From NCBI GenBank assembly GCA_946902875.1, contig OX336340.1:7957739-8021738 (forward strand): a stretch of DNA of 64,000 nt. The letters run 5' to 3'. Positions 44,641 through 55,567 of the stretch are shown here, piece after piece. This DNA is from Nematopogon swammerdamellus. Taxonomy: Eukaryota > Arthropoda > Insecta > Lepidoptera > Adelidae. Within the stretch, counting starts at the first letter, position 1. Each line of letters starts with the position of its first letter. The notes under the pieces are model-generated. The model searched no databases. It worked only from the letters and a program-made list of their open reading frames with translations, and was not told where the DNA came from. Both the position numbers and the translations under genes were made by a program.

Positions 44641-45100
44641 ATAGCCTTGATTGGTTTTTACAGCTATTTGATTTAATTTTTTTGTTAGGAGATGTTAGGA
44701 GAAACAATGCTCCTATAAACATGTTTTTTTTTGCGTAAAGTGTTGAGCTGAACGGGACATGACAAAAAAAAAAATAATAATGATAATGATAATGACGAAC
44801 CATACTGAATATGCATATGTCTCAATGAAATATTGTTATTGTTGTGTGTTCTTTATGGCGAAATAAATATCTGAATCTGAATCTGTTTGTTTGAGCGCGT
44901 ATGTAACCCTCCCGAAGTTATTGACATAAATAATGAAGCACCTTATATAGGGAGTTAAAGCTGTTCGCGTCTGTGACACCTCATGGTCCTTAAGTCACAC
45001 GTGCCTCCTGGGTGGTGCCAAATGAACAGCAGTTAGCGTGTGGGAGATCTTCGGATCGACTGGGTTCGCGACCACACCCTGGGAGAATCAATTATTTGTT
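44641..45100 (+). other. Loop segment with a small retroposon tail
   Basis: Between the arm and the LINE. GCGAAATAAATATCTGAATC followed by TGAATCTG (44858-44886) looks like the AATAAA signal and simple-repeat tail of a retroposon. The rest is unassigned. Confidence 0.35.
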
Positions 45101-45104
45101 TAAT

Positions 45105-46590
45105 TTTTATTTTATTTTTATTTATCTCTTTATTTCAGCCAACTAGGGCCATATTGACAATACATATTAAATGTCTTAACCTAAGAACTAAAATTACTTT
45201 TTCTCCACTTGTGTCTGTACGGGTCCCAATAGAGACCCGTATGCGTCATATTAGTCTGCTGACGCGGTGAATCAGGTGCGCGTAGAGTGGGCGCAGATTG
45301 CGTCCGCGGCACGGGCGTCGGCAGCGGCGCGGGCGTCGGCAGCGGCGCGGGCGTCGTCGGCGGCGGCGCGGGTTGCGTCTCCTGAATGTGCAGGACGGCA
45401 GTTGTAGACAGCTCCGGCGCGGCCTCAGCATACTTATGGCGCGCGACCTCACGATGAAGGTCGCGATTGTAGCGCCGGAACACCACCCCGGAGGGCCAAA
45501 ACTCACTGCGACGGAATGTCTTCACCTTCTCGGCAGGAATGCACAGCTTGAAAGCGCAAAAGTTCGTGTCAGCCCAGTGAGAAGGAAGAGCCTCGACACT
45601 CTCAACTCGCTCACCCTTATCCTGGACGTGGCGGATGAGGTCCTCGATCTTCATGTCCTTTCGCAGGCGAGACACGTAGATGAGAGCCGTGCGGGGAGCT
45701 GCCTTGAAACAGCTCTCTTCAGGGGGCGCAGATCCGCGCTTATTGCACCTCTTCCTTCTCTTCTTCCTGCTCTCGACGAGTACGAACCCGTCTTTGTCAC
45801 GTGCAGCCTCCTGCCGACAGTCGGGACGCGGTTCCAAGCGCGGGGATACCATTGTTGTTTTCTCCACCGTTTTACTGATACGCTTCGTCATAGATCCGCG
45901 TCGCCTTTTCGGACGAGCGGCAACGGGGCGGGTGGGCAGAGGAGCGGGAGGGGTGCGCAGTGTAGAAGTCGAGGCATCAACAGCACCATCAGCGCTTACG
46001 TAGCATACCGGCGTCGATGTGCAATCGCTGGGCACCTCGCCTGCGCATATTGATGTTGCGTACACTCAGCGTTTCGTTCAATGTTCCCACTTGCGGAATG
46101 CGATCAGGCTGCAGAGACGGGGTTATCGGCCGGAGTGACTCGGAACATGACAATTTCTCAACTGCCTGTTTCAGCTGTTGAACTTCCGGGACGAGAGATG
46201 TTGGCCCCTACGCCGCTGTCGCTCCACAGTTTCCCTTCAGTTGAGCTATGTCCGCTTTTATGATCACCAAATCTTTCAGGAAGGCCGTAACGTCGACGTG
46301 GTCGAAGGACACAGGCGGCAACTTATTGAGGTCGTACGCCACGAACCTTGGCACGTCGTCGGGGTCTGTCTGCTTTAAGATGGTGACGATGTCCTGGATA
46401 GTCTTCTTCTTCCGATTTTCTCCCTTGCGAGTCGGCCTTCTTGACGGAATGCACGCACAAAGCAGAACTCTCGCGGTCTCAACGTCATCTTCGTTGAAGG
46501 CGGACTCACAAATCCGGATGATGCTGAAGGCTGATCTTCGGTGAAGGCTAGTACTTCGTTAACAACCATATTGCATTTATCGCACGCCAT
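45105..46590 (-). pseudogene. CR1/Jockey-type LINE ORF1, frameshifted
   Basis: On the minus strand ATG at 46590 opens MACDKCNMVVNEV, a zinc-finger-like start. After a frameshift the protein continues ETARVLLCACIPSRR, KKKTIQDIVTILKQTDPDDV, RFVAYDLNKLPPVSFDHVDV to a TAG near 46203, then a heptad-like VPEVQQLKQAVEKL. After a second shift, an open frame of 294 codons (46065-45181) has a basic segment, TALIYVSRLRKDM and FWPSGVVFRRYNRD, ending RKSNFSS. These blocks are typical of ORF1 proteins of CR1-like LINEs, which bind the element RNA. An AATAAA/(AAAT)n tail at 45145-45105 closes the copy. There is no ORF2 downstream in this orientation. Confidence 0.75.
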
Positions 46591-47110
46591 TTTCGCTTAC
46601 TTCGCAGGTGCGTCTAGAGTGCATCGTGTGCGCGTCCGTCGCCGACCGATGCAAGCTCAGTACTATTATACCGCCATAACAGTTCACTGTGTTCCGGTGC
46701 ACCTCCCGGGGACCCAAAAGCAGGTGGGGATGGCTGTGGTGAGGAGTAGGTCAGTAATCCCGACGCGGATTCGCTGTTCCGACGTGATGCATCGACACGG
46801 TTGACAGGGAGACTCGGTGAGACGGTTATTCCGCTGGCCGCCCGCCGGTGGTACAGGGGCCCAATCGCGTCTAACCAACGCGAGAGGCTGCCCTGGTAAA
46901 CCGGCGCATAATCCCGGAGTGGTCCGTCGTGCCGGTTGGTGAACGGAGTAGGGGTCCCGGCGGCCACTTCCGGGGGGAGGGGAGGGGGGGGCGGGGACCG
47001 GGGGCCCTTCCGTCTTCCGTGTCGGCGCACCACTAACCTGAGCAGTAAGCGATGGTCCACGCTTTGCCCGTGAATCACCACAGCCACCCTTCACGCTCTT
47101 TCCCCCCCCT
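46591..47110 (-). other. Probable LINE 5' UTR
   Basis: GC-rich sequence upstream of the minus-strand ORF1 start. Two overlapping minus frames (46614-47087, 46684-47145) are open for over 150 codons, rich in Pro, Ser and Arg, without a recognisable domain. Most likely an untranslated leader. It ends at a C-rich run near 47107, next to the oppositely oriented endonuclease segment. Confidence 0.45.
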
Positions 47111-47149
47111 CTTACTACAACCATGGCAGTACAAAGAAAGAACAACTTT

Positions 47150-48690
47150 CAATCAGCTGTGCACACCCCTACACCACTATTTAGCGTTGACTTGACCAAC
47201 GTGCGGGGGTTGCACACCAATCTTAATGCCGTCAATCACCACGTGAAGAGGATGAAGCCGGCCTTGCTTTCTCGACGAAAACGCAAATATCTCGCCCTGC
47301 CGACACTTCTTACCTGCACCACCCCGGCTACACCCTGGATGAAGCCTTCCGCTGGCGAGCCGGAGTCTGCCTGTTTGTCAGGGCTGATATTTCCTGTCGT
47401 CGCCTGCGCTGCATTGAGGACTCCGAGCTCTCAATACTCTGGCCCCACGTGGATCTGGGAACGGTGTCGGGGGTCCCAATAGGTCGCACTCTGGCAATGC
47501 GGATACAGCTCGGTTATTCGAGTACCTGAGTGGAGCGGTAGACAAAGTCCAAGAGCGGTTCCCCACCGCGGATTTGGGTTTCCTTGGAGACTTCAATGCC
47601 CATCACAAGGCATGGCTAGGCTCCAGGAGTACTGACTTTGCGGGGAGAGCCGCCTACGACTTCGCCCTGACGCATGGCCTGTCTCAACTGGTGGACCAGC
47701 CCACCAGGCTGCCAGATATAGACGGTCATGGACCCTCTCTGCTGGATCTTCCGCTGACGACAAACCCCACTGGATATAAAGTCTCAGTGAGAGCCCCGCC
47801 GGGTTCTTCTGATCATTGTTTAGTGGGGTCCAAGGTGTCATCTTCGCCTCCTCAGTCCCGTACTGGAGGAACGCGTCGAATTTGGCACTACGCGTCAGCA
47901 GATTAAGATGAGATGCGAGAACACTTCGCATCCTACCCTTGGAGAGAGATCTGCTTCAGTTCGGACGATCCGTCAAAATGCGGTAATACCGTTGCCGATG
48001 TGGTTCTGGGGGCAAAGGAAAGGTTTATTCCCAGCGCCTCTGTCCACCTCGGTGGTAAAAGCCAACCATCGTACAGCCGCGACTGTGCTGATGCTGTCGC
48101 AGCTAAATGCACAGCTTATCGGGCATGGTCGCGTGCCCGTGCCGGACGTGAATCAAACGTATCCGAACAGACGATGGAATACAACCGCCTCTCCAGATCC
48201 TGCAAAAGGGTTATTGCCAGGGCCAAATTTGACTACATCGGCGACAGACTGAACCAGCACCCAACTGGGAGCTGTGAGTTCTGGTCTCTCGCCAAATCTG
48301 TCGAGTCGAATTTCTGCCGCTCCTCTCTTCCACCTCTGCAGTGTCCTGGAGGCTGACTTGCCCACTCCGCAAAGGAGAAAGCCGACTTACTGGTATCTCT
48401 CTTTGCGGGGAACTTCAACCTGGACGATGGGGGTGCCACTCCCCCAGCCATACCTAGGTGTGAGAACTCCATGCCGGAAGTACAGTTTCGATAACAGACT
48501 GTACTGGCGGAGTTTCTCTCCCTATACGTCAGGAAAGCGTGTGGGCCGGAATGGATTCCTGCATTGGTGTTAAAATAGTGTGCTCCCGAGCTGGCTCCAG
48601 TGCTGACGCGCCTATTCCGTATCTCCTACTCCAATGGCTGTGTGCCGGCGGTCTGGAAATCTGCGTTTGTGCAAGCGGACCCCAAAAAGG
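47150..48690 (+). pseudogene. CR1/Jockey-type LINE ORF2, endonuclease half
   Basis: Pieced over several frames: VDLTNVRGLHTNLNAV, TKTQISRPADT, HHPGYTLDEAFRWRAGVCLF, then GFLGDFNAHHKAWLGS and GSSDHCLVGS, i.e. an APE-type endonuclease that would nick target DNA for reverse transcription. The catalytic Asp/Asn (GDFNAHH) and SDH motifs are kept, but the usual Glu of the TETQ motif is Lys. A TAA replaces a codon before DEMREHF (47905). The linker follows (ERFIPSAS, YSRDCADAV, KKVIARAKFDY-like block), and the segment ends at VPAVWKSAFVQADPKK, just before the reverse transcriptase core. At least four frame breaks make it dead. Confidence 0.85.
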
Positions 48691-49800
48691 TTTTTTTTAT
48701 TGACAGCGCGTCGTATGGCGCCGAGCCACCCATAAGGTGTCTAACGACGCCCATGGACATTCGGTCGTATGCGGGGGTTCCGAATGCCATGCCGAGCATT
48801 GCTTATGGTGCCCATTCACGGCCCTTTTGAAGGACCCGAGACTGTACTTGGGGGGAAATATATGTGCAGGGAGAGCGTTCCAGAGTTTACCGGTTCTGTA
48901 GAGGAAAGATCTGCAGAATCGATTGGTACGCATCCGCGGTAAGTCCAGCGTGTAGGAATGCAATCCCTGCCCAGTGCGCGTGGTGCGAAGGTGGAAAGGG
49001 GACGGCGGGATCACATTAAACGGCCCCTCCGAGTACTCCTCACGGAATAAGCGATAGAATACACTTAGGGAGCCGACATCCCTACGGTGTTGCAGTGGTT
49101 TTAGATCGCAGGACACTTCGGGGTCACCTACTAGTCGCACGGTTCGACGCTGGATTGAGTCCAGAGGCGCAAGCTGGTATTTGGCAGAGCCATCCCACAG
49201 GTGCGAGCAGTACTCCAAGCAGGACCTGATCTGCGATTTATAGAGAAGCAGCTTTTGGTGTGAAGTACCGTCACACCTTATTGAGTACGCCCAGCTTTTT
49301 AGAAGCCAGCTTGGCCTTCCCCTCGATATGGCGACGAAAGTTCAGGTCGTGCGACAGTTCGACTCCGAGGGCCCCGAGGTGTTCACTTAATTTAAGCGAC
49401 GTGCCTTGGAATGAAGGAACCGGTGTGAACGCCGCTCTCTTCGCACTGAACACGCGAACTTGTGTCTTGGAAGCGTTGAACTCGACCAAATTACTACGGC
49501 CCTATTCGGAAATAGAGTCGAGTGTGTGTTCGAGCTCAGACACAAGTCTTCGCCTCTTCTCATCCACAACATCCCGACTGGCTGAAGGGTGACTGGTGTA
49601 GGATCCGTGTGCCGTACTGTCATCAATGTATGTTGTCCAGAGACAGCATATCATTGATATGCAGAAGAAACAGCGTGGGTGACAACACAGATCCTTGGGG
49701 TATGCCGGCGTTCACTGACATGTCCGACGAGCAACCGTAGTGCACGGTTGCTGAATGAATGCTACGCCCATGCAGGAAGTCGGCGAAGAAACAAGAAACA
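48691..49800 (-). pseudogene. CR1/Jockey-type LINE ORF2, reverse transcriptase C-terminal half
   Basis: Minus strand: NAGIPQGSVLSPTLFLLHIN at 49630-49740, a catalytic YIDD motif near 49620 after a frameshift, EFNASKTQVRVFSAKRAAF, then a thumb and C-terminal region with VELSHDLNFRRHIEGKA, MEYCSHLWDGS, SIQRRTVRLVGDP and FCRSFLYRTGKLWNALP. A TAG interrupts at about 49512. A poly(A) (T run 48692-48699) marks its 3' end, so it looks like a 5'-truncated insertion. It meets the endonuclease half tail-to-tail. The first catalytic aspartate region of the polymerase is absent from both halves. Confidence 0.87.
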
Positions 49801-51518
49801 AGAAACGTAGGCACACACACCGCACACGTAGGTAGGTAGGTAGGTAGGTAGCTAGTTTTAGAGCGGCGGCGGCCTCGTGACCTTGTGACTTTCTTACAAC
49901 AATAGCTGTTCTGCGTTTGAACATAGTACGGTCATTGACCCCGTACAATGCAAGCTACCTACTGTTACACACAGGTCTAGTTACTTTGTGACTTACTTAC
50001 AACAAACAGCTGTTCTGCGTTTGGACATACAACGGTCATTGACCCCGTACAATGCAAGCTACCTACTGTTACACACAGGTCTAGTGACCTTGTGACTTAC
50101 TTACAATAAACAGCTGTTCTGCGTTTGAAAATTTCTCGTAAAATTATGCTAAAAACATATAATTTTTTTTTTTGCGTAACGTGTTTACTTGAGATGAATA
50201 ACGAAGCACCTTATATAATGTCTTTCAAAATTAGTTAATAGTACGCTAAGAGAGGGTTCTGTATCGGAAATAGATCACTTTTGAAGAACAAATAATTTTT
50301 GTTCGCACAAAAACATTTTTTCTATGTAAAATGTAAAAAAAAAAATTTCTTAATCATTTCAGTTTCATGCCAGGAACAAAAAAGTCTTCCAACACATAGA
50401 TCCCTTTCTTTCAGAAATTGTGAAAAACCACAATTTTAGTTTTATTAGTATGAATTGAATATGAAAGAATTTGATTTTTTTTACCAACTTACACGTGTTA
50501 TGTCATAATGATAATTAAGACTTTTTTGTTACTGGTATGAAACTGAATCGATTAGGCTATAAAAATCAACCACCTATTTTTTTATTTTATTAAATACATA
50601 AAACAACAATATTTTACATTAAAAAAGAAGCCCAAAGTCCAAAAAAATGTATAAAGGTTTCCACCCCATTTCGTACCCTGCTGCGAACCGGTTAATATTA
50701 GAGGTCCAAACCGGTTCTGAACCGGTTTTTAGGCTTCAGGTTCGGGTTTTTTTGAACCGGTTCGCGACCAAACTGGTTCGCTCGTTAAAAAGGTTCTTCG
50801 AACCGGTTCGGAGAACCCGAACCCCATTTCGAACCGGTTTTCAGTCCCTGGTTAGCACACACCGCACGCCAACTTCAGCGGCGCGCCAGGGGCGGCGCGG
50901 CGCAGCATGGACGCAGAGGAGGGGAAAATGCCGCGTCTCTCGCCTCCCGCGGCCGGCCGCTCCTCTGCGCACCGCGCCCGTCTTGGCCCGCTTGTTTTTT
51001 AAACTTGCCGATGGATTTTTTGTTGGATTCTTTTGCAAATAATTTTCTTCAAAATTCTTAATCATAATTGTACAATAAAAACGGACGGAGGAATTTTGCG
51101 GAACAGAGTTTCGGTCGTCACCTTGAAAAAAAATGATGCATATAAAAAAGTTGTTGGATTCTTATGCTTATTGATGTACATAATAATACTAAGGTATATT
51201 CCGATTAAAGAACCGACTGAGCAATTTTGCCGAGAAAAATATAGTAAAAAAACACATTTGGTTTTTAATTCACTATTTCCATATACAAAAAATGTTGGAT
51301 TTATTTACGTACTTATTCATATAAATAATACCTACCCTATGGCGAAGTAACTTTGGACGGAGCAATTTGTCTATAGGAGTTATATTAAATTTTCACTTTT
51401 CTTTGAATATACCCAACTTCCCGTAAAAAAAAATGTTGGATTATTTGTCAGTCGTAATTCCGAACATTACTCCAAGATATTATCAAAGTTTCATTGACTG
51501 AGGAATTAATGTATGGGT
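49788..51518 (-). repeat. Right arm of the large inverted repeat
   Basis: Mirror of the left arm: (GGTA)n run at 49829-49850, 104-bp repeats at 49875-50127, AT-rich DNA, AACCGGTT cluster (50686-50839), hAT-like end finishing at 50850, CpG block (50860-50995) and AT-rich outer part. Differences from the left arm are single-base changes, for example AAAGAGCG versus AACGAGCG near 50785. Confidence 0.9.
50686..50839. promoter_or_regulatory. Cluster of six AACCGGTT palindromes, right arm
   Basis: Inverted copy of the left-arm cluster with the same spacing, ending next to TTTTCAGTCCCTG at 50850. Confidence 0.5.
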
Positions 51519-51545
51519 CTCCATACATCAAAACTCCTGGTTGAC

Positions 51546-52524
51546 TAGTGTAGAAAGGAATACGTCGTCGTCGTTAAAAATAGCGCTTTTGACGTTAGTT
51601 TGACAGTTTATAAGTGAGTGTGACAAGGTCTGGTACCACCTGAACTGCCACATGTGATATTTTGTATGAAAAAAAAGAAGCATCATCTGATGCATGAAAA
51701 ATGCATCTAGTAAGCGGATACAGTGCAGTGATGTAATTCAGTGAAAATATTAAAAATAACGTTTCACACGTAAACTCACTGAGGTGTTAGGTAGGGGAAT
51801 GTTCTATATTTTTTATGATGGACTGACATTTCCTCGACAATCGTAAATCCGTTTTCGACACTTCGCTGCCTGCGATTCAACAATTTTCACGTGAGCTTAC
51901 CGACGACGTCTACCGACTACAATAAAGACCGCTCCCCCTTCTCACATTTCCTAAAATACCTATATACACATTTCCTAAAAGGGGCGGACGGGGGCGTCCG
52001 CCCCCTTTTCCTACATCTCTAACTCGACAATGGCCGAAAATCTTGGTCCATAAATATGTAAGCAGTGGAGGGATATTTGGAGCTACGATTTGGAGAAGTT
52101 GGGCCTATTATTGCGGTCACAGTTGGAGGCAATTCGAGTGAAATCATTTTCGGAGACACGACAGAGTTCTGGTCGGTTGAGACGTTGTTGTGTGATTTTG
52201 TTTCAAGGTTCCAGTAAAGTTTATGATGGATATTACGGGGAAAGGATCGGACATTTTGAGATACCTAGTTCCTTGTTTGGGAAGACTTAGGTACATACAA
52301 TACGAGCTTCGAGGCGTAATCGGTATTTCGTATGCAAATGAAAATATGTTTAATAGGTTTATTTTTCCTTCGATGGCAAGTACCCGTGGCCCACCTTTCA
52401 GTTGAGGCTTAATCTGCCAGCGTCAAGTTGAACATGTTAAATTAATACTAACATCCAGCTTCGAGCCATGCATAACTACGAATTTTCATAGTTTTCGGGT
52501 TTGCATCATACATACCATACGCTG
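51546..52524. other. Unassigned stretch
   Basis: A GGGGGCGTCCGCCCCC palindromic segment lies at about 51989-52005. Open frames at 52090-52405 have no domain. Confidence 0.45.
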
Positions 52525-52640
52525 TATCCTGAAAATCGGCGTAAACAGAGTAATCGGCGTTGTGCTGCAAGAACTCAGGTAAATTACAGCACAACACCGA
52601 CCACTACGTTCAGAAAAGTGTTTGGACAAGATAGCTATCA
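52525..52640 (+). repeat. Dispersed repeat family E, copy 3
   Basis: GAGTAATCGGCGTTGTGCTG, AATTACAGCACAACACCGAC and TTTGGACAAGATAG match copies 1 and 2. Confidence 0.65.
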
Positions 52641-53037
52641 ATAATTCGGTTTTGCATGTATCTAAAAAATTACGCGACGTATTTGGATAATACTTACGAA
52701 AAAAAATTACCTACATTCAAGGTACTTACATCAGTGATTTGGCGTGAGGTCGTCCGATCAGACGGCGCAAGGCTGCCGATATTAGTGACGTCACAACTCC
52801 AATGATAAAAGGTAACACGAGAAGGCAGATCGGGTGACAGGCGAGAGGATTTGGCTCACTGTTAGTAATTACTTACACAGAAAAGACGTGTACATGATGA
52901 AATTTATATCCCCGTAATTTGTTTACAATAACAAAATATAAGGCAGGTATATTTCGCGTTAACATATATTTACAAGCTTTTTTCAGTTTCAGTTGTGTGA
53001 GTAACTAGGTATCTCTGTGTATGCTTATATTCCCGAG

Positions 53038-53129
53038 AACGTCCTAACCGATTCAGATGCGGTTTTCACCAATGCAATCTGACATCTTTACAGATCACGA
53101 CGACGCGAGGACCCGAGGGCACAGCTAAT
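53038..53129 (+). mobile_element. Possible Helitron-like 3' end
   Basis: GTCCTAACCGATTCAGATGC and GCGAGGACCCGAGGGCACAG followed by CTAATAAGTAAGT resemble the end of the copy at 55368-55567. Confidence 0.3.
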
Positions 53130-53141
53130 AAGTAAGTACCC

Positions 53142-53366
53142 TTAGGCTCAAATTGTAGCCGACTAGGTGGGTTGATACCACCGTACTGGACGTAAGATGG
53201 TCGCATAGCAGCCTCGGCTGTGTTCTCCTCTAGTCCAGTATTGCCAGCAAGTTAAAGGGAAGTCTCCGGTATGGCATCTATCCTTTCGGAGGATATATTG
53301 GCAGGTCATGCAGCATGTGCTTTGGCTCATCTGGCTCAGCCACCTATACCGGATTACATAGAAAAG
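53142..53366 (+). mobile_element. SINE-B, 5'-truncated
   Basis: TTAGGCTCAAATTGTAGCCG, TACCACCGTACTGGACGTAA, AGTCTCCGGTATGGCATCTA and the tail CTATACCGGATTACATAGAA match SINE-B from mid-body to the end. The tRNA-like head is missing. Confidence 0.85.
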
Positions 53367-54399
53367 TATCTGCTAAGAGAGAGAGTACTCAACAATTTGA
53401 CTTATTAGGTTACATCTTGACTGACTTGTAGGGCTCATCAGGAGAATGTGTCTGTGAATAGGAATTTGTGTGACTAATGCTCTGCTGCTCACAATAATGA
53501 GGAGTGGGGTAGGGAGATGATCCCGGCGGCGGTGGAACAACCCTGGAACAAGGATGATTGTGAAGGAGAAAAAAGCCTAAAGGTTTACTGATAATATTAT
53601 ATTACTTTATTCATAATGTTTCTGTAGTGTAAGAATTCCTCATATTTCGAAATCCAAAAACAAATCAAGAAAACTGAAGTTAGATACAACCAAATCCTAA
53701 TCGTTACGTCAATAGACCTTTGATGGACTAAAATTGTGTATACTGAAATAAATAAAGACATATTCCCGGTGATTCACGAGGTGGCAAAATCTACGAAAAA
53801 TTATTGACATATACGTAAGGGCCAATTAATTATTACTTAGTTACGGCATTCCGTACTGTCGCTGTGATTATTATTGAGCTGTGACGTACTTAATATCTCA
53901 TTATAATTTGATATGAGACGTTTTCGTTACATACTAGAAAATCACATTTGAAAATGCAATAGTTAAGAGAAAAACAATTTTCTTTCCAGCTTTAATTTTC
54001 GGAAATATTTAAGTACCTATTTTTGCTGTTGAATAAATAAATTGTCTTATATATATTTAAGTTGGAAATGTTTAATCTAGTAGGTAAGTACATAAATCTG
54101 ATTTCGAAAATGCCAATGTATCTTATTGTAATACTAAAGGTGTATGTCATCTTTTAGAGCCCCTACGTAGGTACTCATGTCTAAAGAATTCGCTATTCAA
54201 TACGGCTGCAATAACGTGCTCCCCAATACGTTTGCCTCTACCGCAGCGATGTTAATATTGACAGTTCCAAGAGACGCCTTTATGAGACGAGAGCCGACAA
54301 ACTCTATGAAGGGATCGCTTGAGTGCTTTTGGGGGCAGAAGTGCGGAGTTCGATTAGGAATTCTCAGCTATCCACTCTTACCACATTTGGGAATGGTGG
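53367..54399. other. Non-genic stretch
   Basis: No repeat family recognised. A plus frame at 54177-54422 has no domain. Confidence 0.45.
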
Positions 54400-54690
54400 G
54401 TTCAAAATCTCTGCTTACATGATCCACAAATGCAATTTCAAGATCATTAAGTGGTCCCACGAAGTTAGAACCCTTTTTAGCTTAGTTTCTGCTACCACGT
54501 CGTCCCTGGACCACCACGCGACTGCCCGGGAGGTTTTATCGGGAATTTTTCTATTCTGTGGCACAGCTGTGAACATTTTTCTTATGCTTTCTGCAGAATT
54601 AATCTGTGTCAATCTGAATTCTGAACTCAAGCATATACATATGTAGGACTGTGATAGTTTGACCGCATTCTTCACGTGTGCGTACACTCA
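54400..54690 (-). pseudogene. Possible LINE ORF2 linker fragment
   Basis: A minus-strand frame includes AESIRKMFTAVPQNRKIPDK and SRAVAWWSRDDVVAETKLKR. A Trp-Trp after a basic/proline stretch, followed by a helix with Lys/Arg, is the form of the segment between endonuclease and reverse transcriptase in I/Jockey-group LINEs (…PWWN.E…). No other LINE motif adjoins, so this is tentative. Confidence 0.3.
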
Positions 54691-55367
54691 ATTAATAGAT
54701 CTCATTGATTATTGTGAACCATTTAGAGTTAACTGACTCTTAATATAGAACGTTGAAAAGGAACATTGAAATGATTGAAATGTTTGGTCTTGGCGCGGGG
54801 CTTCGTTCTCGAGGAATAAGTTTTAAATAAAACCGTTTAAAAAACACTCAGAATATGTGTCAAAGCTAGATTTGTGTATGGTTGAAGACCATAGCTAACT
54901 GGTTTGCAGGTTGAAATATGTACATAATATGAATTTCTACGAATATACGATCTATTAGTAGTTGGGGCTAATTTTTGTACCATCAAGTCTTGACTTGACA
55001 GTCTAGCTAGGATCTTACCTCACGAGAATGTTTACATAAACATACAATGTAGGTCGAATAATTTAGTCAGCTTGAAATGAAGGCTTAGTGCCGTTGGACC
55101 CGAGGTTAGATCATTATTCATTTCTACAAGGAGATAGGTATTATGACCCAAAGAAGGAAGGAAGTCCGCCAGTTGAGAAACATCAGATTAGATAAGTATG
55201 TAAGTTTTTGAGGCTTTCACCGTTCCGGGCTGCAGTACGACACTCGTATCATTGGAGGGAACAATTTAATTTCTGAGTCATTTACTTTATTGAAAGCCCA
55301 AATAAATAACAAGATATACAATCTTAATCGCAAAATTCTACATACGTATCCTTTTACCTATAATAAA
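54691..55367. other. Non-genic stretch
   Basis: Nothing recognised. Confidence 0.5.
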
Positions 55368-55567
55368 ATCCAACGTCTGCTTTCTGTCTGTCTGTCTGTC
55401 CGCTTATAACTCGAGAACCACTGAACCGATTTTAATAAAACAAAATTCTACGGAATGCTTGATTCTTCCCATCAACTATAGGCTACTTACTATCACCCTA
55501 AATGGCTTATGAGGTTAGCAGTGAAGTGAAATATGAGAGCGGGCGGAGCCGCGGGCACAGCTTGTAA
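55368..55567 (+). mobile_element. Helitron-like non-autonomous element
   Basis: A TCTGTCTGTCTGTCTGTCCG run, CTCGAGAACCACTGAACCGA, ATAGGCTACTTACTATCACC and an end with GGGCGGAGCCGCGGGCACAG and CTTGT. I recognise the layout as a widespread lepidopteran repeat, which I believe is Helitron-like. No hairpin or CTRR end is clear here. Confidence 0.4.

Larger units (their letters stand above)
42878..51545. mobile_element. 8.6-kb foldback structure with 1.7-kb inverted arms
   Basis: Left arm (about 42898-44640) and right arm (about 49788-51518) are nearly identical in inverted orientation. Paired positions keep a constant sum of about 94418-94426 along the whole length, so only a few single-base indels separate them, and I noted only isolated mismatches. 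The loop (44640-49788) holds a scrambled LINE. Homology decays outward after GTATGGGTC, with a similar ACTCCTSGTTGACTA stretch on both sides. It could be a foldback transposon, an inverted segmental duplication of a hAT end, or an assembly artefact. Confidence 0.85.

Noticed and set aside
45298..46053. Plus-strand open frame of 251 codons
   Set aside because: It is antisense to the LINE ORF1 C-terminal segment. Its Arg/Gly-rich translation is the shadow of a GC-rich coding strand.
46614..47145. Two long proline-rich minus frames as a real protein
   Set aside because: They overlap in different frames upstream of the LINE ORF1 start and fit an untranslated leader better.
48691..49800. Simple 1.1-kb inversion within one LINE to explain the tail-to-tail ORF2 halves
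   Set aside because: The poly(A) at the junction and the missing stretch between the halves fit a separate 5'-truncated insertion better, though inversion with loss is not excluded.
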